Source: Hahnella aquatica
GTDB taxonomy: Bacteria > Pseudomonadota > Gammaproteobacteria > Burkholderiales > Burkholderiaceae_A
Assembly: GCA_965194505.1 (NCBI GenBank)
Contig: OZ239144.1
Location: 1,178,001 to 1,242,000 of the forward strand
Reading direction: 5' to 3'
DNA: 64,000 nucleotides
Numbering within the stretch: position 1 is the first letter of the stretch; the number at the start of each line of letters is the position of its first letter. Below, piece after piece: positions 20,364 to 27,307 of this stretch. Under the pieces are notes generated by a model. It was not told where the DNA came from, made no database searches, and saw only the letters and a list, made by a program, of their open reading frames with translations. The position numbers and the translations under genes were made by a program.

Positions 20364-21062
20364 ATGGACAGTGAGTGGATCCTTGTGACCAGTGCCGACG
20401 GGCAGCAGTTCGATGCCTATGTGAGTCATCCCCCTGCGGGTCGCGGCCCTGGGCTTTTGATTATCCAAGAGATTTTTGGCGTCAATGAGCACATTCGGGC
20501 GGTGGCCGACCAATATGCCGCCGATGGCTTTGTGGTCATTGCACCCGACATCTTCTGGCGCGAAGGCCGCCGAATCGACCTGGCCTACGACACCGAAGGG
20601 TTTGAGCGTGGCCTGGGTCTCATGGGCCGCATCCACCTGCCACTCACCGCCAGCGACCTTCAACGCACGGTCGAGGCGGTCAAGCACCTCGACAACTGCA
20701 CCGGCCTGGTGGGCTCGGTGGGCTTTTGCATGGGGGGCATGCTCTCTTATGTGGCGGCCGCCCGGGCAGGCGTGGACACCGCTGTTTGCTATTACGGCGG
20801 CGGCATCGACCAGCACCTGGACCTGGCCGAGGACATTACATGCCCCATCTTGTTCCATTTTGCGGAAAAAGACGCCTATATTCCGTCAAAATCGGTGAAC
20901 AAGATCCAAGAGGCCATGGCCGGCCACCCTGCCACCCGCATCATTACCCACCCCCAGGTGGACCACGGCTTTAACTGCTGGCGCCGGCCGGCCTGGCACC
21001 AGCAGACGGCCACCCGGGCCCGTGGGCAGACGCTGGTTCATCTCTCGGAGACCCTGAGCTGA
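20364..21062 (+). CDS. Dienelactone hydrolase family protein
   Basis: A 232-residue alpha/beta hydrolase. GFCMGGML (about residue 125) gives the Cys nucleophile of dienelactone hydrolases, with the Asp in FHFAEKDAYIP and the His in VDHGFNCW completing the triad. LIIQEIFGVNEHIR near residue 38 is the conserved oxyanion region. The ATG at 20364 is chosen because GGGAGGT precedes it; an earlier in-frame ATG at 20325 lies inside the divergent gene's start region. No aromatic degradation genes are nearby, so the natural substrate is uncertain. It lies just upstream of the puc promoter but is not obviously linked to photosynthesis. Confidence 0.9.
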   Translation: MDSEWILVTSADGQQFDAYVSHPPAGRGPGLLIIQEIFGVNEHIRAVADQYAADGFVVIAPDIFWREGRRIDLAYDTEGFERGLGLMGRIHLPLTASDLQRTVEAVKHLDNCTGLVGSVGFCMGGMLSYVAAARAGVDTAVCYYGGGIDQHLDLAEDITCPILFHFAEKDAYIPSKSVNKIQEAMAGHPATRIITHPQVDHGFNCWRRPAWHQQTATRARGQTLVHLSETLS

Positions 21063-21078
21063 CGGGCCAGAAAAAAGA

Positions 21079-21122
21079 TGTAAATCCAAGTTGTCAACTC
21101 TGACTGTATCGGACACAATACA
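21079..21122 (+). promoter_or_regulatory. pucB promoter with tandem PpsR-type operators
   Basis: A perfect TGT-N12-ACA palindrome lies at 21105-21122. A near match (TGT-N12-TCA) lies at 21079-21096, exactly 8 bp away, the spacing known for CrtJ/PpsR tandem sites. A plausible sigma-70 promoter, TTGTCA (21091-21096), 17-bp spacer, CACAAT (21114-21119), is covered by these sites: the second operator overlaps the -10. PpsR is known to repress puc genes in related bacteria. Its action here is inferred from the sites and from ppsR in the same cluster. Confidence 0.7.
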
Positions 21123-21148
21123 CCTCACGGCCGTCGGGATTTAGGCCG

Positions 21149-21160
21149 TGTTACGTAACA
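21149..21160. promoter_or_regulatory. Perfect 12-bp palindrome in the pucB leader
   Basis: TGTTACGTAACA is its own reverse complement. It lies 25 bp upstream of the pucB start and downstream of the predicted promoter, so it would be in the transcript leader or act as a roadblock operator. It differs from the PpsR and FNR consensus sequences. The binding protein is unknown. Confidence 0.45.
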
Positions 21161-21185
21161 GTCCTAAAACAGAAGGAGTACAAGA

Positions 21186-21338
21186 ATGGCTGACAACCAG
21201 AAGGTATGGCCCACGGGCCTCACGGAAGCCGAGTCGGAGGAAATCCACCGCAACATGATCCAAGGAACACAGTTCTTCGGGATGATTGCGGCGTTTGCTC
21301 ACCTCTTGGCCTACATCTATTCCCCTTGGCTGGGTTAA
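21186..21338 (+). CDS. pucB: LH2 light-harvesting complex beta chain
   Basis: A 50-residue antenna polypeptide, one membrane helix, with the LH2 beta opening VWPTGLTEAESEEIH and the end AHLLAYIYSPWLG. His39 is the axial ligand of one of the ring bacteriochlorophylls; His21-Arg22 lies at the B800 side. Start at 21186 has AAGGAG upstream. pucA follows after 16 bp. The AY.YSPWL ending separates LH2 beta from LH1 beta (W..WRPWF), which is encoded separately at 53076-53222. It assembles with PucA into a peripheral antenna ring in the intracytoplasmic membrane. Confidence 0.95.
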   Translation: MADNQKVWPTGLTEAESEEIHRNMIQGTQFFGMIAAFAHLLAYIYSPWLG

Positions 21339-21354
21339 GGAAAGGAGCGCAATC

Positions 21355-21576
21355 GTGATCTACGGAAAACTGTGGTGTGTGGTCAAGCCCTCCGTTGGCA
21401 TTCCCCTCATGATCGGAGCCGTTGCAGTGGGCTCCTTTGCCGTGCATGTGGCCTTGCTCACGAACACGGATTGGGTGCCGAAATTCCTCAACGGTGGTCC
21501 CCCTGCAAAGGTGGCGCAAGCGCCTGATGCACAGCCCACCATGGCGGCCAAACCCGCCGAGGCCAAGCAGATGTAA
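21355..21576 (+). CDS. pucA: LH2 light-harvesting complex alpha chain (B800-820-like)
   Basis: A 73-residue antenna polypeptide starting at GTG 21355, with AAGGAG upstream. GKLWCVVKPSVGIP leads into one membrane helix with His31, the bacteriochlorophyll ligand, then TNTDWVPKFLNGG. The last 20 residues are Ala/Pro/Lys-rich, a tail also seen in Rubrivivax LH2 alpha. Positions 44 and 45, which are Tyr-Trp in B800-850 complexes and hydrogen-bond the ring pigments, are Phe-Leu here. That pair is known from B800-820 (LH3) complexes, so a blue-shifted absorption is predicted. The formyl-Met that binds B800 is preserved despite the GTG start. Confidence 0.94.
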   Translation: MIYGKLWCVVKPSVGIPLMIGAVAVGSFAVHVALLTNTDWVPKFLNGGPPAKVAQAPDAQPTMAAKPAEAKQM

Positions 21577-21638
21577 GCGCATCACCTCGGGTGCGGGGGA
21601 GACTCCCACCCGAGGCCGATTCCATCCACCCAACCCCC

Positions 21639-23039
21639 ATGGCCAAACCCCCTTTCCGATTGGCTTCCGCATGGGCCGCTCTCGGGCCGAGGTTTCTGCC
21701 CTTCGCAGACGTTGCCACGCCCGATCTTCCGCTCTCGCGACTGCTTCGTCTGTCTCTCTTTCAAGTGTCCGTCGGCATGGCGCTGGTGCTGCTGGTGGGC
21801 ACGCTCAACCGCGTGATGATCGTCGAGCTGGGCGTGCCGGCCTCCCTGGTGGCCGTGATGGTCGCCCTCCCCGTATTGTTTGCTCCCATGCGAGCCCTTA
21901 TTGGGTTTCGATCCGACCGCTTTCAATCCGAACTCGGCTGGCGCCGCGTTCCATTCATCTGGCGTGGCAGCCTCTTGCAGTTTGGTGGATTTGCCATCAT
22001 GCCCTTTGCACTGCTGGTGCTTGCTGGTGCAGGCCAGTCCGCCTCCGCGCCTGTCTGGGTGGGCTACCTCGCCGCAGCGACTGCATTCCTGCTCGTGGGG
22101 GCCGGTCTGCACACCGTTCAAACCGTGGGCCTGTCACTGGCCACCGACCTCGTGGCCGATGAGAGCAAGCCAAAGATGGTGGGGCTTATGTACGTGACCT
22201 TGCTGCTGGGCATGCTTGTGAGTGCAACGGCCTTTGGATATGCGCTCGAGGAGTACAGCCACGGCCGACTCATTCAGACCATTCAGGCCGCGGCCGTGAT
22301 CACCCTGATCCTCAATGCGGTGGCCATCTGGAAGCAGGAACCTCGGATTCGGCGCTCAGCGATGCCACCCGCGGCCGAGCCACAGGCAGGCCCATTCGCA
22401 AGGGCCCTGGGCACACTCACCCGCGACACCTTTGGCCTGCGCTGGCTCTGGGTGGTGGCCCTGGGCACGCTGGCTCTCACGATGCAGGACGTCTTGCTCG
22501 AGCCCTACGGCGGTGAAGTGCTCGGCCTGCCCGTGGCACAGACCACCCGGCTGACAGGACTGCTGGCCCTGGGTGGCGTGATTGGATTCTGGTTCTCGTC
22601 CTTGGCGCTGTCACGAGGCGCAGATGCGCCCCGCATGTCAGCCTGGGGCTTGGTCATTGGCATTCCCGGCATGGCTGCCATCATGATGGCCTCATCGGCC
22701 GGTGAAACACTGGTCTTCTTGCTCGGCGTCTCCCTCATCGGGGTCAGCGTCGGACTCTTCGGGCACGGCAGCCTGACCACCTGCCTGCGCATGGCGCCCA
22801 AGGACGCCTCCGGTCTCGCACTTGGCGTCTGGGGTGCAGTACAGGCCACCGCCGCCGGCATTGGCATGGCCTGCGGAGGTGTGCTGCGGGATGTCGCCGC
22901 CCTGTACCTTGAACCAGCCCAGGCCTACTCGGTGGTTTATGCCTTGGAAATGATGTTGCTCGCAGCGGCACTCATGTTGCTATTCCCTCTGCTAAGATCG
23001 AACGAACTCTCAAGGAAGGTGGTGCTTCGATGGAAATGA
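21639..23039 (+). CDS. pucC: PucC-type light-harvesting assembly MFS protein
   Basis: A 466-residue, 12-helix protein of the PucC branch of the major facilitator superfamily. PRFLPFADVATPDLPLSRLLRLSLFQVSVGMALVL-type opening, GTLNRVMIVELG, RALIGFRSD and the mid-protein LLEPYGGEVLGL are family signatures. PucC is needed for LH2 assembly or stability in Rhodobacter. It is the third gene after pucBA. ATG 21639 is preferred over GTG 21591 because the homology begins shortly after it, although no clear RBS is present. It is one of three PucC-like genes in the window, the others being lhaA and the gene at 46443. Confidence 0.92.
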   Translation: MAKPPFRLASAWAALGPRFLPFADVATPDLPLSRLLRLSLFQVSVGMALVLLVGTLNRVMIVELGVPASLVAVMVALPVLFAPMRALIGFRSDRFQSELGWRRVPFIWRGSLLQFGGFAIMPFALLVLAGAGQSASAPVWVGYLAAATAFLLVGAGLHTVQTVGLSLATDLVADESKPKMVGLMYVTLLLGMLVSATAFGYALEEYSHGRLIQTIQAAAVITLILNAVAIWKQEPRIRRSAMPPAAEPQAGPFARALGTLTRDTFGLRWLWVVALGTLALTMQDVLLEPYGGEVLGLPVAQTTRLTGLLALGGVIGFWFSSLALSRGADAPRMSAWGLVIGIPGMAAIMMASSAGETLVFLLGVSLIGVSVGLFGHGSLTTCLRMAPKDASGLALGVWGAVQATAAGIGMACGGVLRDVAALYLEPAQAYSVVYALEMMLLAAALMLLFPLLRSNELSRKVVLRWK

Positions 23040-23116
23040 AAGACATACTGCTGGTCCTGATCCTCGTTGTCGGCGCCTTCATGCTGGCCAACTGGTACAA
23101 CCGGCCGAAAAGGTAA
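23030..23116 (+). CDS. 28-residue single-helix membrane ORF after pucC
   Basis: The frame encodes 28 residues starting MEMKDILLVLILVVGAFMLA and ending NWYNRPKR. This is one hydrophobic helix with acidic residues before it and basic residues after it, an Nout-Cin pattern reversed from most antenna chains only if the basic end stays in the cytoplasm. It overlaps the last 10 bases of pucC, so it would be translationally coupled; AAGGTGG lies 5-11 bases before its ATG inside pucC. Its position suggests an LH2 accessory or gamma-like subunit, as known for small extra puc products in other purple bacteria. No family was recognised and the gene is not proven. Confidence 0.55.
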   Translation: MEMKDILLVLILVVGAFMLANWYNRPKR

Positions 23117-23122
23117 AACACC

Positions 23123-23305
23123 ATGGTCACTGCGCTTTTTGTGTTGGCCATCCTCGGCATGATGGCCCTGCCGTTCGTGCACATTCGGTATCTTGAAGCC
23201 ACAAAGAAAGTGCCAAGTCGGCATGCTCGACAGAACTCTGAGCTCTTTGGCTTTGTTTACGCCCTACTGATTGGTGTGTCGCTCTCGGCGATGCTCTTCG
23301 ATTAA
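23123..23305 (+). CDS. 60-residue two-helix membrane protein of unknown function
   Basis: A 60-residue ORF with two hydrophobic segments (about residues 2-20 and 42-58) separated by a basic loop containing EATKKVPSRHAR. It starts 6 bp after the 28-codon ORF stop and has AAAGG 9 bases upstream, so it would be the fifth gene of the puc operon. The size and topology fit a hairpin membrane protein with both ends on the same side. I do not recognise a family. The location suggests a role in LH2 assembly. Its 3' end overlaps the converging 45-codon ORF by 42 bp. Confidence 0.6.
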   Translation: MVTALFVLAILGMMALPFVHIRYLEATKKVPSRHARQNSELFGFVYALLIGVSLSAMLFD

Positions 23306-23401
23306 GAGGCCGCGCCGGGCCAGTCTGGCCACGAGGAGTCTCCAGCCAACAAACGGCAGCAGCAGAATAAGACCGAAGTAAAGGAAGGCATCGAGCCACA
23401 T
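23264..23401 (-). CDS. 45-residue single-helix membrane ORF after puhE
   Basis: A 45-residue frame starting MWLDAFLYFGLILLLPFVGW and continuing with a strongly basic tail (RLLVARLARRG, then EEHRRERH). It has an excellent RBS: GGAGGGG about 8 bases before ATG 23401, immediately after the puhE stop. One helix plus a basic C-terminus suggests an inner-membrane protein with its tail in the cytoplasm. As the last gene of the bchF-puhE operon it may serve reaction-centre assembly or cyclase function. No family was recognised. The overlap with the opposite-strand 60-residue ORF is 42 bp; the RBS makes this frame the better supported of the two here. Confidence 0.6.
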   Translation of the reverse strand: MWLDAFLYFGLILLLPFVGWRLLVARLARRGLLIEEHRRERHTNQ

Positions 23402-23414
23402 GTGGATGCCCCTC

Positions 23415-24194
23415 CTAGCCGCCTGACCCAGGGGGCACAGCGACTACTGGACGTGCCCAACGCCAGAGCCCTGAGGGATCACCCGGCACCATGAGCAGGC
23501 CGTGCTCCAGAATGGCCAAGACCAGCATGCTGCCCACCAGGCTCGCGCCCGCTGCCAGGTGCAGGGGTGCCGCCTGATCGAAGACGGGCATCCAGACCCA
23601 GGCTGCTGCCATGCAAGAAACCAGAATGCTCATTGGAAACAGAGGATTAAAGCGACGACGCGTGAAATAGGTGAGCAGGTAGTGAAGTCGCGTCGGTAGG
23701 AAGGATTCGTAGAAGTTCTTCACACCCAGGTAGATGTTCAGCTTGGCACTCAGTCGCATGAGCCAGAGCACCAGGTAGGTGCCCGCTGCCGTTTGGTTTG
23801 GCGCATCCCATGCGGGCAGCACCACCGCCACGGCCAGCACCAGGAGCGCCATCTCTTGATAGGCCACGGTTTGGAAGGCGAGCCAAAAGCGTGGCCAGCC
23901 CTTCACACTGGGGCAAGGCTGTCGGTTGGGGCCCGTCACCACGCCCAGAAGAAAGGCCACCTCCTGCCAGACCCAGATCAGCAATGCCGAGCCGAACCCC
24001 AGGTAGGCACCGGCCACACTCGGCATCTGGGTTGTGGCCAACGCGCCGTAAAGGCCCACAAACAGGCCGAGCGTTGCAAACGTGAAAACCCAGCGCTCGC
24101 CTGACTTGGAGGTGGCCACCGCACGCAAGACCAGCCCGGTGGAGAGCCACCAGACCAGCAGACTCACGGCGATGGCAAGGGCCACATGCATCAC
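23415..24194 (-). CDS. puhE: Photosynthetic complex assembly protein PuhE (DUF3623)
   Basis: A 259-residue integral membrane protein with seven or so hydrophobic segments. LLIWVWQEVAFLLGVVTGPNR and LSAKLNIYLGVKNFYESFLP are characteristic of the PuhE/DUF3623 family. In Rhodobacter, puhE loss affects assembly of the photosynthetic apparatus and bacteriochlorophyll levels; its mechanism is not known. The start overlaps acsF by 4 bp (ATGA). It is part of the long bchF-to-puhE operon and is followed directly by the 45-codon ORF. Confidence 0.92.
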   Translation of the reverse strand: MMHVALAIAVSLLVWWLSTGLVLRAVATSKSGERWVFTFATLGLFVGLYGALATTQMPSVAGAYLGFGSALLIWVWQEVAFLLGVVTGPNRQPCPSVKGWPRFWLAFQTVAYQEMALLVLAVAVVLPAWDAPNQTAAGTYLVLWLMRLSAKLNIYLGVKNFYESFLPTRLHYLLTYFTRRRFNPLFPMSILVSCMAAAWVWMPVFDQAAPLHLAAGASLVGSMLVLAILEHGLLMVPGDPSGLWRWARPVVAVPPGSGG

Positions 24195-25312
24195 CAGCTC
24201 GGGACCATGCGAATCTGCTTGGGCAGCGGCGCGCGCTTGACGGGGAGCAGGAAGAGCCGACCAAAGACCACGGCTGCATTGGCTGCCGCCCAGGCCTGCT
24301 TGAGGCGGCCCATGACGCCGCCCGCAGCCCTGCCTGCGTCTACGGCGTCTTGCAGCACGCGCAGCCGCTGAAGGCCTGCGAGAAAGTCGGGGTGATCCCA
24401 GGACAAGGTAACCGGGAAGACCTGCTTGGAGATCTCGGAGGTGATCTCAAAGACACGCAGGTCGTAGGTCGTTGGGTCCAGGCCCAGGGCCTTGTGCATC
24501 TCAGGCCGGGTGTGGTCGCGCACGAACATGGTTGCAAAGACGGCCAGCTGGAAGAAGCGAATCCAGAGGAGGTTGCGCCCTTCGAGCAGCTTGGGGTTGG
24601 CCCGCATGATGAGGGCAAAGGCCTCGCCATGGCGGAATTCATCGTTACACCACTTCTCGAACCAGAGAAAGATCGGGTGAAAGCGGAACTCGGGGTGCTT
24701 CTCGATCTGACGATAGATGGCGATGTATCGGGCATAGCCGATCTTCTCGGACAGGTAGGTGGCGTAGTAGATGAACTTGGGCTTGAAGAAGGTGTACTTC
24801 TTGGCCTTGGTGAGAAAGCCCAGGTCGACACCCACGCCGAAGTCTTTGAGCCACTGATTGATAAAGCCCGCATGGCGGGATTCATCGCGGGCCATGTAGC
24901 CGAAGACATCCTTCATGTCCTTGTTCTTCACCTTCTTCTTCAACTCGGCATAGAGCACGCAGCCCGAGAACTCGGAGGTGATGGAGCTGATGAGGAATTC
25001 GTTGAACTCCTCGTAGAGCGCGGGGGGCAGCTCGGAGACCTTGCTCGCCATGTCGGGCGGGCGGGTGAAGTGGTCGTCGTTGTTGTCGGCCGCAAATTCG
25101 GCCATGAGGGCGTCCCACTCCTCGCGCACGGGATCGACCGAGGCGGCATCGATGGCGGCATGGTCGGTCGTGTAAAAGCGCGGCGTGAGCAGGGTGTCAA
25201 CCTGCGCCTTCTGCGTGGCCTCATTGGGGCTGCGATCACGAACAGGCGTCTGCTGACGGTTCAGTGTGGCAGCGGCCTCGGCCGTGGCAAATGTCTCTTC
25301 AAACTCTCTCAT
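24191..25312 (-). CDS. acsF: Aerobic Mg-protoporphyrin IX monomethyl ester cyclase
   Basis: A 373-residue diiron monooxygenase. The two EXXH-type motifs are visible in ARDESRHAGF (about residues 138-147) and NDEFRHGEAF (about 234-243), with further Glu ligands in EEFNEFLISS and ELKKK. AcsF uses O2 to form ring E of protochlorophyllide from Mg-protoporphyrin monomethyl ester. Because no bchE was seen, this is the only cyclase in the window, implying that bacteriochlorophyll is made in the presence of oxygen. It overlaps puhC and puhE by 4 bp each, so translation is coupled. Confidence 0.96.
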   Translation of the reverse strand: MREFEETFATAEAAATLNRQQTPVRDRSPNEATQKAQVDTLLTPRFYTTDHAAIDAASVDPVREEWDALMAEFAADNNDDHFTRPPDMASKVSELPPALYEEFNEFLISSITSEFSGCVLYAELKKKVKNKDMKDVFGYMARDESRHAGFINQWLKDFGVGVDLGFLTKAKKYTFFKPKFIYYATYLSEKIGYARYIAIYRQIEKHPEFRFHPIFLWFEKWCNDEFRHGEAFALIMRANPKLLEGRNLLWIRFFQLAVFATMFVRDHTRPEMHKALGLDPTTYDLRVFEITSEISKQVFPVTLSWDHPDFLAGLQRLRVLQDAVDAGRAAGGVMGRLKQAWAAANAAVVFGRLFLLPVKRAPLPKQIRMVPSW

Positions 25313-25791
25313 GGCGTGCTCCTCTCAACTGTTGCTTTCAACAAGTACGGCAAGAAAACCTTTGCGGGGTCCGGACCAAACGCGCCGAGGTCCAGGCGCA
25401 ACCCCGTGATCGGGTCGAGCAGCTCCAGGGCATTTCCCGGTGTGCGCGACAACTGAAATGGCTCGGAGGGGGACCCTCCGCGGCGCATGCGCTCGTGGGC
25501 CAGGGTTCGGAGCACACTGCGCGCAAAGCCCGCCTCTCCGGAGATGGGCCGCAGACGCTCACCGGTGGCAGCATCGATCACATCGACATCGCCGGCCTCA
25601 CCATCTTTGAAAATGAGTAGACGGGCTGCGATGGGCTTAGCCTCTTTCATCTGCGCCTGCTCCTGCCGGGCCGCCTCGCGCTTTTGATGCGCGGTGTAGC
25701 CGGCCAGCACCAGTGTGACCACCATGAGCAGGCCAATCCCAATGAGTGGAAAGCCTTCCACCCTGGGCCGGGAAATGAGGCGATCACTCAC
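25309..25791 (-). CDS. puhC: Photosynthetic complex assembly protein PuhC
   Basis: A 160-residue protein with one N-terminal membrane helix (about residues 14-32) and a periplasmic domain containing FKDGEAGDVDVIDAATGE and the late GLRLDLGAFGPDPAKVFLPYL. This matches PuhC, which supports reaction centre and LH1 assembly in Rhodobacter. It overlaps puhB upstream and acsF downstream by 4 bp each. Length is normal for the family. Confidence 0.9.
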   Translation of the reverse strand: MSDRLISRPRVEGFPLIGIGLLMVVTLVLAGYTAHQKREAARQEQAQMKEAKPIAARLLIFKDGEAGDVDVIDAATGERLRPISGEAGFARSVLRTLAHERMRRGGSPSEPFQLSRTPGNALELLDPITGLRLDLGAFGPDPAKVFLPYLLKATVERSTP

Positions 25792-26480
25792 GAGGCGAGT
25801 TCTCCAACAGCTCCGTGCGGCATGTCTTGCACCTTGGCCCCCTGCCCCTTTGAGGCAGACGCTTGCACCGATGCGCCGGTCGGCTGATTGGCCCGCCAGG
25901 CAGACTCAAAGAGGCTCGCAACCGGCCCCACCTTGGGCAGGCCTCGCAGCATGGGCTGCGGGTTGGCCAAATGCCAGGGGCGCGCATGCGGCCACAGGTG
26001 CGGGTAGGCGATCTTGTCGTCGGGGTGCAGCGCGATGGCGATCTCGCCCGTGCCATGGGCCAGGCGCCTCACATCCGCCGCCTGGATGCGGCGCAGCGGG
26101 ATGTTGAAGCTCAGGTTCAGCACGATGCCGATGCGCATCACCAGCCGCTTGTCGGTGAGCGTGTAGACCGTGGTCTTGGCCATGAGCAGCGACAGCCAGG
26201 CAAAGAGCCCCAAGGCCACCAGGAAGAGCAGGCCAAGCCAACTCACGGCGGCGGCGGTCTGGGCCACCGAGCCAGTGTCGGTGTACATGAAGCTGCCTCG
26301 CAGCAGCAGCATGAGGCCGAAATAGGCCAGTAGCAGCCGGCCTCGGAAGACCGACCAGAAGATCAGTGGCGCCGACGGGCTCGCCTGCCAGAGGATGCGT
26401 TCACCCGGGGGAAGCTGCTCGGGCAAGCCATACTCGGGCTCGAACTCGTGCTCGTGGCCGTGGTGATGAACGCTGCTCAT
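25788..26480 (-). CDS. puhB: Photosynthetic complex assembly protein PuhB
   Basis: A 230-residue protein with a His-rich N-terminus, then LPPGERILWQASPS and three or so helices between about residues 40 and 120. The DKRLVMRIGIVLNLSFNIPL segment is the PH-like bacterial membrane domain typical of PuhB. PuhB acts in reaction-centre assembly and is not a structural subunit of the mature complex. It begins 9 bp after the puhA stop and overlaps puhC by 4 bp. Confidence 0.92.
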   Translation of the reverse strand: MSSVHHHGHEHEFEPEYGLPEQLPPGERILWQASPSAPLIFWSVFRGRLLLAYFGLMLLLRGSFMYTDTGSVAQTAAAVSWLGLLFLVALGLFAWLSLLMAKTTVYTLTDKRLVMRIGIVLNLSFNIPLRRIQAADVRRLAHGTGEIAIALHPDDKIAYPHLWPHARPWHLANPQPMLRGLPKVGPVASLFESAWRANQPTGASVQASASKGQGAKVQDMPHGAVGELAS

Positions 26481-26489
26481 GGGAAATCC

Positions 26490-27281
26490 TTAGGCCAAGG
26501 GTTCGCGACGGTCTGGTGTGGCAAACAAGGTGCCTGCACCGTAATAGGCCATCACCTTCTCTTCTTCAAAGAGCGTGATCTCGTTGGCCGACTTGATGGC
26601 GGGAACGCCCTCGAACTGGCCGCCGAGGATGGACTCCACCGTGACACGGTTGCCACGAATGCGGTCTTTGCGCACCCGGCAGAAGTTCATGGGCAGCAGC
26701 ACCTGGCGGCCGCCTGTCGTGGTGACCTCGAGGTAGCGAATGAGGTGCTCGGAACGATCCACCCAGACCTCGGAGATCTTCCCACCGACCTGGCCATCGG
26801 CACCGATCACCGACAGGCCACGCGGGTCGAGGTCTTGTTTGGCCACGCCAAAGCCTTCGGCAGCCGCCACGCGCAGCGGTACGATGCGCGTGGCGCCATC
26901 GACGGTGCGATCGGGCGTGTCGGAGCGGCGGGTGAAGGCGCCTGGCCCGATGCCATCGGTCATGGGGTTGCCCGTGGGCTCCAACGGCAGGCCCGGCAGA
27001 TCGACCAAAGGCTTTCCGGCGACGGGCGGGTCATCGAGGTCACGATAATGGGGCGCCACAAACTCACCATGAAAGGCCGTCTTGTAAACCTTGGGCTTGG
27101 GCATCTCGGCCACACCTTTGTCGAACCGGATGCTGCCGTCCCGACCTTCAATGTGCAGCGGAAAGCCTTCACGCTTGCTCTCGACCGTGAGGTAGTAGAC
27201 CAACCCAAAGAAGAAAATCCAAAACAAATACAAGACCAACTGTGCGACATCAATGTATGACGTGATTGCTCCGGTTCCCAT
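26490..27281 (-). CDS. puhA: Photosynthetic reaction centre H subunit
   Basis: A 263-residue protein with a single N-terminal helix (about residues 12-32, ending FFFGLVYYLTVESKREGFPL) and a cytoplasmic domain with GTGAFTRR-like and IGADGQVGGKISEVWVDRSE elements. This is the normal PuhA layout. The H subunit caps PufL and PufM on the cytoplasmic face and guides proton delivery to the secondary quinone. A run of six A residues on the minus strand and GAGAAGGAG precede the start. It follows lhaA by 26 bp within the long bch-puh operon. Confidence 0.96.
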   Translation of the reverse strand: MGTGAITSYIDVAQLVLYLFWIFFFGLVYYLTVESKREGFPLHIEGRDGSIRFDKGVAEMPKPKVYKTAFHGEFVAPHYRDLDDPPVAGKPLVDLPGLPLEPTGNPMTDGIGPGAFTRRSDTPDRTVDGATRIVPLRVAAAEGFGVAKQDLDPRGLSVIGADGQVGGKISEVWVDRSEHLIRYLEVTTTGGRQVLLPMNFCRVRKDRIRGNRVTVESILGGQFEGVPAIKSANEITLFEEEKVMAYYGAGTLFATPDRREPLA

Positions 27282-27307
27282 TTTTTTCTCCTTCTCAGGT
27301 TGACAAA

